A stretch of 64,000 nt of DNA from Arcuatula senhousia (taxonomy: Eukaryota > Mollusca > Bivalvia > Mytilida > Mytilidae). The notes beneath the pieces were generated by a model. It was not told where the DNA came from. It did no database searches and saw nothing but the letters and a program-made list of their open reading frames with translations. The stretch is taken from assembly GCA_963971305.1 (NCBI GenBank), contig OZ020304.1, positions 20,070,103-20,134,102 on the forward strand, read 5' to 3'. The position numbers were made by a program, and so were the translations under genes. This document shows, piece by piece, positions 11,576 through 24,360 of this stretch; position 1 is the stretch's first letter, and each line of letters begins with the position of its first letter.

Positions 11576-12696
11576 ATGTTGATGCTTTAGTGATTGTGGA
11601 AAAAAATAAATGTTGCGATATGGGGCATTTTGTCTTTTGGACATATTCTTGTTTTTAATTTTTTATGCTTCAATGACTGGAAATATTTATTTTTGAAATT
11701 CAGTGCCCAGTTTACGTAAAAAGTGTAAAAATAATCATAAGTAATGATTTTAAGGATTTTGAATGCCTAAAATACACACCTACGACAAATTTTACTCTTA
11801 TGCTTATCTGTGAAATGATCACCAGTATTTTAAAGTTAAGCATGTTCCTCTTCGACTACCTTACATAGAACCACCATTATTTTTTGGGGGGATGGCGTAT
11901 TTGTCTATAAGGTGCTGGTTTCAAAGCCACACTATTGGCCACTTGTCAATAGCCTCTTGGATAGTTGTACGATTCCCGCTTTGTAATTTATTAAAAAAGA
12001 GACTTGCACACATGCATGCAATTAGGCTTGTCAGTTACCTACCGAAGGTCCGTGGTTATCTCTTCACCATTAAATATGTCTGCAATGTATTGTCTTTTTC
12101 TGCGAAAGTCCAGAAGGCTCATACGAGATTCGAAATGCGAGATTCGAAATACGAGATTCGAAATTCGAGATTTTAAATTCGAAATTCAATATACCAAATG
12201 AGTTTGATTTTTTTGCGGGAGCAAATTTTGCGGATTTCAAGCAATATGAAAGGTATTTTTTCGCAGAATTCAATTTTCGTGATTATTTATATGAAGGTAT
12301 ATACTATTTACGATATTTTATTTTTGTGTGTTTTTATTTAAAAGAACCATTTTGATTGGTACAGGATTATTAAACAAGCAGTCTGATTGGTTATAAGTAT
12401 ATTGAATCTCGAATTCGAATCTCGATTTTCGAATCTCGAATTTCGAATTTCGAATATTCCGAATCTCGAATCTCGAATGAGCCTCCTGGGCTTTCGTATT
12501 TATCAGATACCTCTTGAAGTATCTGTCTACGTTAGAATCAGGCAGAATTAAATTGGCATATATGTGGTGGCACAAAAAGGAAAATAAAAACTGGCAAAGT
12601 TTTGATAATGACATTTGATAAAACTACATAAAATGACATCATATTAATTTATAAAAGTGATGAGTTGTCTTGCCTTTATTATATATAATCATTAAA
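11067..12696 (+). repeat. Left arm of 3.4-kb palindrome
   Basis: Reverse complement of 12880-14518 with only scattered differences, most of them in TTCGAAAT-type simple repeats (12130-12185 and 12405-12475). It contains tandem 146-bp units at its outer part. The apparent ORFs in it are mirror copies of those in the right arm and are not credible genes. Confidence 0.9.
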
Positions 12697-12879
12697 AATT
12701 TGGTTAAATGTGAAAAAATATCAATTTGCCCGCCATTTATTTCTATTTATAACCAGTCATATAAAAAAAAATCATCTAGGAAATGAACACACATTTGAAA
12801 GTATTTTTTTACCTTTTTTACCTGTATTTTTCAAAAGTGGGACAATTAGGAAGACACCGATTATACTTTCAAAATAATA
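12697..12879. other. Palindrome spacer, 183 bp
   Basis: AT-rich unique loop between the arms. No motif recognised. Confidence 0.8.
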
Positions 12880-14518
12880 TTTAATGATTATATATAATAA
12901 AGGCAAGACAACTCATCACTTTTATAAATTAATATGATGTCATTTTATGTAGTTTTATCAAATGTCATTATCAAAACTTTGCCAGTTTTTATTTTCCTTT
13001 TTGTGCCACCACATATATGTAAATTTAATTCTGCCTGATTCTAACGTAGACAGATACTTCAAGAGGTATCTGATAAATACGAAAGCCCAGGAGGCTCATT
13101 CGAGATTCGAGATTCGAAATTCGGAATATTCGAAATTCGAAATTCGAGATCCGAAAATCGAGATTCGAAATTCGAGATTCAATATACTTATAACCAATCA
13201 GACTGCTTGTTTAATAATCCTGTACCAATCAAAATGGTTCTTTTAAATAAAAACACACAAAAATAAAATATCGTAAATAGTATATACCTTCATATAAATA
13301 ATCACGAAAATTGAATTCTGCGAAAAAATACCTTTCATATTGCTTGAAATCCGCAAAATTTGCTCCCGCAAAAAAATCAAACTCATTTGGTATATTGAAT
13401 TTCGAATTTAAAATCTCGAATTTCGAATCTCGTATTTCGAATCTCGCATTTCGAATCTCGTATGAGCCTTCTGGACTTTCGCAGAAAAAGACAATACATT
13501 GCAGACATATTTAATGGTGAAGAGATAACCACGGACCTTCGGTAGGTAACTGACAAACCTAATTGCATGCATGTGTGCAAGTCTCTTTTTTTAATAAATT
13601 ACAAAGCGGGAATCGTACAACTATCCAAGAGGCTATTGACAAGTGGCCAATAGTGTGGCTTTGAAACCAGCACCTTATAGACAAATACGCCATCCCCCAA
13701 AAAAATAATGGTGGTTCTATGTAAGGTAGTCGAAGAGGAACATGCTTAACTTTAAAATACTGGTGATCATTTCACAGATAAGCATAAGAGTAAAATTTGT
13801 CGTAAGTGTGTATTTTAGGCATTCAAAATCCTTAAAATCATTACTTATGATTATTTTTACACTTTTTACGTAAACTGGGCACTGAATTTCAAAAATAAAT
13901 ATTTCCAGTCATTGAAGCATAAAAAATTAAAAACAAGAATATGTCCAAAAGACAAAATGCCCCATATCGCAACATTTATTTTTTTCCACAATCACTAAAG
14001 CATCAACATGGTTGCTATTAAAGCACTTGTCAGTCAGAAGGAATGGACTTTAACTTAACCATTCTTCTATAAGTGGTCAGTCATGCGGAAAATATAGGTC
14101 ACTACCAGCATCCGAAGCTTGCATTGTGCTAAGCATCAATAGGTGCACCTACCATACCAATATAGTTGATGTGGCACATGTCAGTAAAAAAGGAATGGTC
14201 TTTATCCATTCTTCTATAAGTGGTCATTCATGCGGAAAATAAAGGTCACAACCAGCATCCAAAGCATGCATTGTGCTTAGCATCACTAGGTGCACCTATC
14301 ATAACAGTAGAGTAGATGTGGCACATGTCAGTAAGTGGGAATGGACTTTAACCAATCTTCTTCAAGAGGCCATCCATGTGGAAAATATAGGTCACATCCA
14401 GCATCCGAGGCATGCATTGTGCTAAGCATCACGAGTTGCACCTACCATACCTATTTGGTTGGTATGGCTCTTGTCAGTAAGGAGGAATGGACTTGAACCA
14501 TTCTTCTATAAGTGGTCA
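12880..14518 (-). repeat. Right arm of 3.4-kb palindrome
   Basis: Inverted copy of 11067-12696; positions pair with a coordinate sum of about 25576-25585. The outer end stops abruptly at 14518 inside a Penelope-type reverse transcriptase reading frame, whereas on the left the tandem array continues beyond the arm. Confidence 0.9.
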
Positions 14519-14841
14519 GCGGTACCGATTTTTTGTTTAAATAACTGGCCGTTAAATTCAAAAATATTGTTCTCTAATATGCATTTTAATAAATGCACCA
14601 GATGGTTGGTGGACGGATATTTAATCGTGTAGAAATTCTTGTTGAAAGTCTTGTAACTTTTCTCTACAGCCGATAAAAGTTCTCCAATCGGACAATTAGT
14701 AAACATATTTGTGACATCATATGTAACTAATAAGCAATTGTCAGCGGGTTGTAACAATTCTATAATGTTTATAAATGCCGTAGAGTCTTTAATATATGTG
14801 TGTGTATCAAACAATAGGGATGCGTGGATGATTGGTGTCAT
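14519..14841 (-). pseudogene. Penelope-like element reverse transcriptase fragment
   Basis: The minus-strand frame contains HTYIKDSTAFINIIELL, CLLVTYDVTNMFTNCPIGE, NNIFEFNGQLFKQKIGTA. This is the palm region of Penelope-like reverse transcriptases: YIKD-T-x-F, then the LVTxDVxxxYTN motif with the first catalytic Asp, then NxFEFNGxxxxQxxGTAMG. The frame is cut right after IGTA, where MG is expected, and continues into palindrome DNA. The YVDD block and the GIY-YIG part are absent. No open frame continues upstream above 14841. A dead 5'- and 3'-truncated fragment. Confidence 0.75.
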
Positions 14842-16262
14842 TTGTTTTTGAAAATATCGCTTTAGCGCTTTGATTTGGATTGCATCTCCAGTTTGACTTG
14901 AATGATATATACAATAAAAGTATTGATCTTAGTTTTCTTAATTTGGTGTGTAGAATTCATACCTTTTTCATTATGACCGAGCTTGTACAAGTTTTTCTCC
15001 TGGCTTTTATACCAAGATGATAAGAAAAAATGCATTCCATATGGTCTCTTATAAAGTTTTTCTTATGATATCAATTATTGGTAGAAAGATTCAATATTTT
15101 GTAAGATGAAATGATACGTTTTTATTTACCCGTTAATTAGTTTTTAGTTGTTTGCTATTCTGAGATGAGGAGCTCATTGTCGTGTCTCATAATCGTGTTG
15201 TGTTTTGTGTTTATTCCGAGCTTAGGCCTTAGACAAGATCGCAATGGAAGGGGGATGTTTGGCGCCTTAAAACTTCGTTTAATGTAACTTTCAACTTCTG
15301 CTTTAACCAAATCAGGATATTGTTGTCCTCAATTTTCCTAGTATTTCTTTGCCTTGATTTGTCTTTTCTTCTTAGAATTTTGTGAGATCGATCATCCATC
15401 CCAGTTCGGTAGCTTTGTTCTTATCTTTATTTATAACAATTCCTGTACTTGTCTCAGGAATGATTTGTATAAGTGTTTAGGAAATAGTGTTTCCATTTTT
15501 TCTTGAGAAAATGAACGACGACCTCATGTTTTTAAATTTTGATTTATAAGAACCATCTAAAATTAAAATTGTGTCAGAGAATAACGGAAATCTTTTCTTT
15601 GACATTTTAGAAAATTGATAATTTCCTATTTCCTTCTATATAAACTATATAAGAAAGGCAATTGGATCAAGATTTTACTCTGTAACCTTTTCTTCTTATT
15701 AATTTTACGAATTCACATAAATGCAAATTTATATGCTTCTTTTTAGAAAGTTTTAGAAAATTCTATGTGAAATTCATGGTATTGCATGTACCACCTACAA
15801 TTGTGCCGTATGACGTAATATGTTTTCATTTCATAATCTTTTTCAGTTGGAACCTAGTTGCGTCTTTTTGACGTAATTCTTTTTATGTTCGATATAAAGG
15901 AATAGTTAGATAATTTTTGCATATCATCATACAAGTTTAGGTAAGTGTTAAACGAATTTGAAGTGCATTTTCTATATATAGACTGGATAATCTTCTCACA
16001 TTAAACTCATGAAAGGAGGTTGTATATTTTGAACTCAATTGAATAGAGAAATTTACGTTCCCTTCAATTAGTTATAAAGAGATTATATATTATTGTATAG
16101 TGTTTATTTAACAAACTTAGATTAGCTTTTAAACTTAGGTCTTCATCACCTGTTTAACTGTGAATAGTTGTAAATTCTTTGAGTATCAAAGAACTTCCTT
16201 AATGCTGGCTATAGACTTCTTCCTGAATGTGTTAAACACCAATGAATTAAGGATTTGATTTC
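14842..16262. other. AT-rich intergenic DNA, possibly decayed Penelope-like sequence
   Basis: No gene was seen. A minus-strand stretch near 15390-15430 (NKDKNKATELGWMIDL) could be decayed upstream Penelope sequence, but stops interrupt it. The rest is featureless. Confidence 0.3.
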
Positions 16263-16489
16263 AATAGGCCCTAATCATAGGCACCTTATGTAATCTTGTA
16301 AATATTTCACATGTTGAATGCTCATGTTATGGTTGACAAGTTACAGTTTGCTTTAAGTCTTCCTGCATTGACTCAATATTGACATTTATGACCACATTCA
16401 AAACTCATTCTTGTCAGTTTTTAAAGGAAATTAGTTCATTAGGTTATTTCTATTGATAAGAGCATACCAAGGGTTAAATTATTTGCTAA

Positions 16490-17060
16490 TACCCCTTTCA
16501 CATGTACGATATTCTCTTACGAGTTGTAACGATTTTCAAAATTTTTAGTTTTACGAGTTCTTACGATATTATCTTCCAACTTCCCTTTTCCCGAGCTGTC
16601 ACGATTTCATCAGATATCCGAAAATTGTACGCACCCCCGTCCAACGACGATAAAAATTTTAATTTTGAAGCGTTTACGGGCATGTTACGTTGTCTTTACG
16701 ATGTCTTTACTCGCAAACAACTCGCAAAAGAAATGCAGTGCCGCTGCGAGGTCTTCCCGAGTTAGTTAATAGTTTAATGCAGTCATTTATGATCACCAGG
16801 AGTTCTTTACGAGTGACGTGCAATGCGTTTACGAGTTAAATTATGACATTGTCATTTTTTCAACTCGCAAAATTTTAACGTGTCAAAAATCCTCGTAAAA
16901 CTTTCACGAGTTCAGACGATTTCACACGAGGTGTCAACATGGTCAAGACCTATTTAAGAGTTACTGAGAGTTAATTGCGAGTAGCTATAGAGTTGCGAGT
17001 CTTCGCGATCGAATACAAGTTGCAAATTCGTAAGGAAATCTCGTATATGTGAAGGGGGTA
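16490..17060. mobile_element. TIR MITE with TAA target duplication, copy 1
   Basis: The ends are TACCCCTTTCACATGTACGA and, reversed, TACCCCCTTCACATATACGA, extending imperfectly to about 37 bp. The flanking trinucleotide TAA (16487-16489 and 17061-17063) is duplicated, which fits PIF/Harbinger-type insertion. The interior is rich in ACGAGTT/AACTCGCAA motifs. It lies downstream of the EGF gene stop. Confidence 0.8.
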
Positions 17061-17611
17061 TAATGGATTAAAGTAATTTTATGTTGCCATAATTAAGAGA
17101 ATATTACCTAGTGGTGGATTTGAAGCCCCTTTTGATTTTTTTTATTGAAAACACATACAAATTCCCGAAGCGTGACGATGGCCGTGGCTTATCTTAATAC
17201 TCAATGTCCCATCAGTAAGCAAAATATATGAAACCACCCACGAAACCTTCAGCGAATGCAACTTCCTTTCCTGAAGTCATGTTAAAAAGTCATCTAAGGA
17301 ATTTTTGGTTTCTTATTATAGGGGTAACCAAGACAAACAGTTGCTAACATGTTAAAATATAATATTTGTAATTTTTTTATACCAAATTCTTGATTTTAGC
17401 CCATAATTTTGTTAACAACAGAGTTTAACAGTGAAGCACCCACTGATTTAAGTTGTATGGTCGAACCATTTAGACAACTTGAAAAAAATAAGTCGATTAA
17501 AACCAACTATATTTTAATCACCTCACCAGAAGTAATACATAATAAAATAACACATAAAAAGATATTTATAACATTAACGTTTCGTTTTTGTTTATACGGT
17601 ACACAAGCCTT

Positions 17612-17995
17612 CTACCAGTCCCCTCTATTGTGGTATTCAAAGCGGTTCAAATTGTAGTTATCATTTTCTGTCCGGTACACATTGGTAGGCCCAGGGCGAT
17701 CAATCGGTGGCATCCTTCCATCGTTATGTGTAGGCCATCGTGACGAATATTCAGATGGAATTATTCGCTTCGGCCATTTAGACGGGGTTGTTGATGGCGT
17801 CCATGATGACGTTAGACCAGAACAGAATCTCAAAAACATGTAATATCCACCAAGACTTGTGATGAGACCGATAAGCGTACCGACTGTACAAGAAATTATA
17901 CTGCGTTTGTTTATTAGGTTTGTTACAAACATTGGTCTGGTAGGATCACGTGATAGCATGCACGTGCAGTCTGCGTAATCTGTCTCAAAGCAGTT
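17612..17995 (-). CDS. Terminal exon (TM and tail), duplicate copy 1
   Basis: Same sequence as 26210-26593: acceptor CAATTGCAG, a transmembrane stretch, tail and TAG stop. It is intact but separated from the gene body by two further copies, so it would be used only by readthrough past both upstream terminal exons. Confidence 0.6.
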   Translation of the reverse strand, partial: NCFETDYADCTCMLSRDPTRPMFVTNLINKRSIISCTVGTLIGLITSLGGYYMFLRFCSGLTSSWTPSTTPSKWPKRIIPSEYSSRWPTHNDGRMPPIDRPGPTNVYRTENDNYNLNRFEYHNRGDW

Positions 17996-18187
17996 CTGCA
18001 ATTGAAAATTAAATTCCTTTTTATTAGGTTTAAATATATGTTAATACTTAAAAAAACGATTGCTTTTCATCTTGAATGTATATAACTTTTTTGTTCAGAA
18101 AACTTTTACCCTGAGTAAAAAATAAAAGAATATTATGTCCTCTGGAATATGTTACCAGCTTTCTGTCCCAGCAAACACCTTGCATAC

Positions 18188-18318
18188 CTGTTCCTTGACA
18201 ATCTTGGTCTCACAATTTCTACCAATCCAGTCTCCTTGACAGGTACATTTATAAGAATTCCCAACTGGTTTACATTGGCCATTATTCTTACATGGTTGAA
18301 GGTGACATAGGTTAATAC
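18188..18318 (-). CDS. EGF exon E39, duplicate copy 1
   Basis: Same as 26786-26916, with intact acceptor and GTATGC donor. Coding potential is intact; use in transcripts is unknown. Confidence 0.6.
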
Positions 18319-18779
18319 CTTAAAAATAGTTAAATGATATCAATTAATACATAAATTGATTGGTGAAACTATTAACTTACTTGCACAATGCCAATTTTAT
18401 TAATTATGCAAATAATCTGAAATTTTGATTTTTAATATCGTTAATAAAGGTAATAACAAAACTACCGAACTTGAATGATCAATCTCATAGTCCAGAGAAA
18501 ATGACAAAAATGAATCTGTCATACCGGAGAATTGGTGGATCGCAATGGTCCTGACTTGGTACAAGCATTTCAAACGAAATGGTGGGTTAAACCAGGTTTT
18601 ATGCCGCCAAACCCCCTCTTCCATTGCGATCTTAGGATCCGGTAATGACCATAGAACACAACATATTTGTGAGACATTATAGGGATATTAAATTATTGTT
18701 TGAAAAAAAATGTTTAAAAGTCACTTAAAGTAATGATATGGTAGTATTGTGGATGTTATCTGAATCATTAATTTTTCTC

Positions 18780-19640
18780 TATTCATCAGTCTATGTAAGA
18801 AGCAGCGTATCAATGGGGCATCCAAATGTCAACAGTCCAAAAGGGCAGTGACAAAACCAGTTAACATGAAGGAGAACACGATTGGCGAAGAAACAGACAA
18901 AATTAAAAAACACAAAATACAAAAATAGGGCATGTAATGGGACATTAAATGATACCCCGCCACGATATAATATTAAAAGTTCATAAAATTTGATTTTTCA
19001 AAGTAGCCAATCGATCTCGAAAACAATTTTTCAGATCATGCTGGAAATCGAATTTGACCTGTATTTAATTGTACTAAACAGCTGTGAAAAATACCATTCA
19101 AATCTCTTGAGCGTTTTCAAGTTATCAGTCGGAAACTCAAAATTTCCGATATTTGATTTTTCAAAGTGGCCTATCTCAAAAACTGTTTTTCGGATCATGC
19201 TGGAAATCAAACTTGACCTGTATTTTATTGTACTCAATAGCTGTACAATTTTTTTTTTATTTGAATCCCTTGACGTGTTTTCAAATTATTGGTCGGAAAC
19301 TCAAAATTTCATGAAATTTGATTTTTCAAAGTGGCCTATCTCGAAAACTATTTGTTGGATCATGCTGGAAATCGAAATTGACCTGTATTTTATTGTACTA
19401 AAATATCATTCAAATCCTTTGACGCGTTTTCAAGTTATTGGTCGGAAACCTTCGGGGGACGGACGGACAGACACCGAAAAAAACTGAGGGTATAACATTA
19501 TACCCTGCCACTTCGTGTGGCGGGGTATAAAAACAACTGAATAGCAATCAACAACGCAAGCTCAAGTCATAACGAGTGAAGCCATGTGCACTGGAAGAGT
19601 AAGCAGTTCCTGCTTGCTTTAGAGCACTTGTCGCTCAACT
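18780..19640 (+). mobile_element. Dispersed repeat split by a younger TIR element, copy 1
   Basis: 18793-18930 and 19530-19620 together match the uninterrupted repeat at 59045-59240: shared blocks AGTCCxAAAGGGCA, GAAGAAACA, AACACAAAA, ATCAACAAC, CTCAAxTC, GGAAGAGTAAGC. The split site is occupied by 18952-19528. Repeated in the other two segments at about 23079-23939 and 27379-28239. Confidence 0.7.
18952..19528 (+). mobile_element. TIR element with three 150-bp units, copy 1
   Basis: The ends are ATACCCCGCCAC and, reversed, the same; the right end also forms a hairpin (GGTATAACATTATACC, then GCCAC-TTCGT-GTGGC). The interior has three repeats of TTTGATTTTTCAAAGTxGCC...ATCATGCTGGAAATC. An open frame through these units is a by-product of the repeat. 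Confidence 0.75.
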
Positions 19641-19947
19641 ATTGGTCAATTCAGCTTGTCAAGTCCAGTAAAGTAGGACAAAGCAAAGCTCCATGACAAA
19701 CCAACATCTGCACTCATATGAGAGATTGAAATTCTATATTAGTCTAATAGTGCATGATGTTTTCCGTATAATTTCTTCAATTGAGAAACTAACTGAAGAG
19801 CAACATAATCTTGTGTAAGCAATTGCTGTTCATTGACAAGGAAATTTATTTAAATCCCATAAGCTCAGGAATAACGAATTTATTGTGACACCTCTACCAT
19901 TCATGTCTCTTTTTTATGTACGTTGAAAAAATGCTTCTCGTACTTAC

Positions 19948-20061
19948 CCTTTTCACACAACAGCCCACTGTACCCTTGTTCGCATTGACATGTGAAGTTA
20001 TTAAATCCATCTATACAAGTTCCTCCGTGTCTACAAGGCTGGTTCGTACAATCATCAATAT
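19948..20061 (-). CDS. EGF exon E38, duplicate copy 1
   Basis: Same as 28547-28660; 114 bp, phase 1-1, six cysteines and intact splice sites. Confidence 0.6.
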
Positions 20062-20442
20062 CTTCAAGGGAAAGAAAGCAGAGACATGAGAGACATTTCC
20101 TTAAAAAAGTAGCCACAGTGTTGAGAATATCAATGTTAATAACGAAATGACTGAACTAGGATTGTCAATTATGGAAATTGTGGACTGAAACAAATATAAT
20201 TGCACTTAAGCAAAAAAGGGTTGGTTGAAATTATCTATAAACTCGTTTTGTTGAGAAAAGCTGTAATGATTAGAAAACAAACCTAGCAAATGTAGGTACA
20301 AAAACCCATATTATTCTATTCTTTCCCTTCTTTATGTCCTTAAAACAATAAAATTAATAAGAGAAAAGTTATCACAGAAAACTGACATTATTCAATCAAG
20401 CTAAACTCTGTATTTACATAAAGGATCTAATTGAAAATTTTA

Positions 20443-20625
<183 letters not shown>

Positions 20626-20788
20626 TTATGGTTGACAAGTTACAGTTTGCTTTAAGTCTTCCTGCATTGACTCAATATTGACATTTATGACCACATTCAA
20701 AACTCATTCTTGTCAGTTTTTAAAGGAAATTAGTTCATTAGGTTATTTCTATTGATAAGAGCATACCAAGGGTTAAATTATTTGCTAA

Positions 20789-21359
20789 TACCCCTTTCAC
20801 ATGTACGATATTCTCTTACGAGTTGTAACGATTTTCAAAATTTTTAGTTTTACGAGTTCTTACGATATTATCTTCCAACTTCCCTTTTCCCGAGCTGTCA
20901 CGATTTCATCAGATATCCGAAAATTGTACGCACCCCCGTCCAACGACGATAAAAATTTTAATTTTGAAGCGTTTACGGGCATGTTACGTTGTCTTTACGA
21001 TGTCTTTACTCGCAAACAACTCGCAAAAGAAATGCAGTGCCGCTGCGAGGTCTTCCCGAGTTAGTTAATAGTTTAATGCAGTCATTTATGATCACCAGGA
21101 GTTCTTTACGAGTGACGTGCAATGCGTTTACGAGTTAAATTATGACATTGTCATTTTTTCAACTCGCAAAATTTTAACGTGTCAAAAATCCTCGTAAAAC
21201 TTTCACGAGTTCAGACGATTTCACACGAGGTGTCAACATGGTCAAGACCTATTTAAGAGTTACTGAGAGTTAATTGCGAGTAGCTATAGAGTTGCGAGTC
21301 TTCGCGATCGAATACAAGTTGCAAATTCGTAAGGAAATCTCGTATATGTGAAGGGGGTA
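20789..21359. mobile_element. TIR MITE with TAA target duplication, copy 2
   Basis: Carried along in the second tandem segment; identical by eye to 16490-17060. Confidence 0.8.
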
Positions 21360-21910
21360 TAATGGATTAAAGTAATTTTATGTTGCCATAATTAAGAGAA
21401 TATTACCTAGTGGTGGATTTGAAGCCCCTTTTGATTTTTTTTATTGAAAACACATACAAATTCCCGAAGCGTGACGATGGCCGTGGCTTATCTTAATACT
21501 CAATGTCCCATCAGTAAGCAAAATATATGAAACCACCCACGAAACCTTCAGCGAATGCAACTTCCTTTCCTGAAGTCATGTTAAAAAGTCATCTAAGGAA
21601 TTTTTGGTTTCTTATTATAGGGGTAACCAAGACAAACAGTTGCTAACATGTTAAAATATAATATTTGTAATTTTTTTATACCAAATTCTTGATTTTAGCC
21701 CATAATTTTGTTAACAACAGAGTTTAACAGTGAAGCACCCACTGATTTAAGTTGTATGGTCGAACCATTTAGACAACTTGAAAAAAATAAGTCGATTAAA
21801 ACCAACTATATTTTAATCACCTCACCAGAAGTAATACATAATAAAATAACACATAAAAAGATATTTATAACATTAACGTTTCGTTTTTGTTTATACGGTA
21901 CACAAGCCTT

Positions 21911-22294
21911 CTACCAGTCCCCTCTATTGTGGTATTCAAAGCGGTTCAAATTGTAGTTATCATTTTCTGTCCGGTACACATTGGTAGGCCCAGGGCGATC
22001 AATCGGTGGCATCCTTCCATCGTTATGTGTAGGCCATCGTGACGAATATTCAGATGGAATTATTCGCTTCGGCCATTTAGACGGGGTTGTTGATGGCGTC
22101 CATGATGACGTTAGACCAGAACAGAATCTCAAAAACATGTAATATCCACCAAGACTTGTGATGAGACCGATAAGCGTACCGACTGTACAAGAAATTATAC
22201 TGCGTTTGTTTATTAGGTTTGTTACAAACATTGGTCTGGTAGGATCACGTGATAGCATGCACGTGCAGTCTGCGTAATCTGTCTCAAAGCAGTT
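21911..22294 (-). CDS. Terminal exon (TM and tail), duplicate copy 2
   Basis: Identical by eye to 26210-26593, with an open frame and intact acceptor. The nearest alternative 3' end after the regular one. Confidence 0.6.
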   Translation of the reverse strand, partial: NCFETDYADCTCMLSRDPTRPMFVTNLINKRSIISCTVGTLIGLITSLGGYYMFLRFCSGLTSSWTPSTTPSKWPKRIIPSEYSSRWPTHNDGRMPPIDRPGPTNVYRTENDNYNLNRFEYHNRGDW

Positions 22295-22486
22295 CTGCAA
22301 TTGAAAATTAAATTCCTTTTTATTAGGTTTAAATATATGTTAATACTTAAAAAAACGATTGCTTTTCATCTTGAATGTATATAACTTTTTTGTTCAGAAA
22401 ACTTTTACCCTGAGTAAAAAATAAAAGAATATTATGTCCTCTGGAATATGTTACCAGCTTTCTGTCCCAGCAAACACCTTGCATAC

Positions 22487-22617
22487 CTGTTCCTTGACAA
22501 TCTTGGTCTCACAATTTCTACCAATCCAGTCTCCTTGACAGGTACATTTATAAGAATTCCCAACTGGTTTACATTGGCCATTATTCTTACATGGTTGAAG
22601 GTGACATAGGTTAATAC
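22487..22617 (-). CDS. EGF exon E39, duplicate copy 2
   Basis: Same as 26786-26916; splice sites intact. Confidence 0.6.
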
Positions 22618-23250
22618 CTTAAAAATAGTTAAATGATATCAATTAATACATAAATTGATTGGTGAAACTATTAACTTACTTGCACAATGCCAATTTTATT
22701 AATTATGCAAATAATCTGAAATTTTGATTTTTAATATCGTTAATAAAGGTAATAACAAAACTACCGAACTTGAATGATCAATCTCATAGTCCAGAGAAAA
22801 TGACAAAAATGAATCTGTCATACCGGAGAATTGGTGGATCGCAATGGTCCTGACTTGGTACAAGCATTTCAAACGAAATGGTGGGTTAAACCAGGTTTTA
22901 TGCCGCCAAACCCCCTCTTCCATTGCGATCTTAGGATCCGGTAATGACCATAGAACACAACATATTTGTGAGACATTATAGGGATATTAAATTATTGTTT
23001 GAAAAAAAATGTTTAAAAGTCACTTAAAGTAATGATATGGTAGTATTGTGGATGTTATCTGAATCATTAATTTTTCTCTATTCATCAGTCTATGTAAGAA
23101 GCAGCGTATCAATGGGGCATCCAAATGTCAACAGTCCAAAAGGGCAGTGACAAAACCAGTTAACATGAAGGAGAACACGATTGGCGAAGAAACAGACAAA
23201 ATTAAAAAACACAAAATACAAAAATAGGGCATGTAATGGGACATTAAATG

Positions 23251-23827
23251 ATACCCCGCCACGATATAATATTAAAAGTTCATAAAATTTGATTTTTCAA
23301 AGTAGCCAATCGATCTCGAAAACAATTTTTCAGATCATGCTGGAAATCGAATTTGACCTGTATTTAATTGTACTAAACAGCTGTGAAAAATACCATTCAA
23401 ATCTCTTGAGCGTTTTCAAGTTATCAGTCGGAAACTCAAAATTTCCGATATTTGATTTTTCAAAGTGGCCTATCTCAAAAACTGTTTTTCGGATCATGCT
23501 GGAAATCAAACTTGACCTGTATTTTATTGTACTCAATAGCTGTACAATTTTTTTTTTATTTGAATCCCTTGACGTGTTTTCAAATTATTGGTCGGAAACT
23601 CAAAATTTCATGAAATTTGATTTTTCAAAGTGGCCTATCTCGAAAACTATTTGTTGGATCATGCTGGAAATCGAAATTGACCTGTATTTTATTGTACTAA
23701 AATATCATTCAAATCCTTTGACGCGTTTTCAAGTTATTGGTCGGAAACCTTCGGGGGACGGACGGACAGACACCGAAAAAAACTGAGGGTATAACATTAT
23801 ACCCTGCCACTTCGTGTGGCGGGGTAT
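23251..23827 (+). mobile_element. TIR element with three 150-bp units, copy 2
   Basis: Second segmental copy of 18952-19528, identical by eye. Confidence 0.75.
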
Positions 23828-24246
23828 AAAAACAACTGAATAGCAATCAACAACGCAAGCTCAAGTCATAACGAGTGAAGCCATGTGCACTGGAAGAGTA
23901 AGCAGTTCCTGCTTGCTTTAGAGCACTTGTCGCTCAACTATTGGTCAATTCAGCTTGTCAAGTCCAGTAAAGTAGGACAAAGCAAAGCTCCATGACAAAC
24001 CAACATCTGCACTCATATGAGAGATTGAAATTCTATATTAGTCTAATAGTGCATGATGTTTTCCGTATAATTTCTTCAATTGAGAAACTAACTGAAGAGC
24101 AACATAATCTTGTGTAAGCAATTGCTGTTCATTGACAAGGAAATTTATTTAAATCCCATAAGCTCAGGAATAACGAATTTATTGTGACACCTCTACCATT
24201 CATGTCTCTTTTTTATGTACGTTGAAAAAATGCTTCTCGTACTTAC

Positions 24247-24360
24247 CCTTTTCACACAACAGCCCACTGTACCCTTGTTCGCATTGACATGTGAAGTTAT
24301 TAAATCCATCTATACAAGTTCCTCCGTGTCTACAAGGCTGGTTCGTACAATCATCAATAT
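24247..24360 (-). CDS. EGF exon E38, duplicate copy 2
   Basis: Same as 28547-28660; splice sites intact and phase symmetric, so it could add one EGF domain in frame if the preceding terminal exon were skipped. Confidence 0.6.

Noticed and set aside
12004..13580. Pairs of identical small ORFs on opposite strands
   Set aside because: They are mirror images in the palindrome arms and consist partly of TTCGAAAT simple repeat; no gene features.
16502..16765. 87-codon open frame, present three times
   Set aside because: It lies inside the MITE at 16490-17060 and its segmental copies; composition follows the ACGAGTT motif of the element.
18990..19487. 165-codon open frame, present three times
   Set aside because: It runs through three tandem units of a TIR element; the repeated peptide reflects the repeat period, and it has no known motif.
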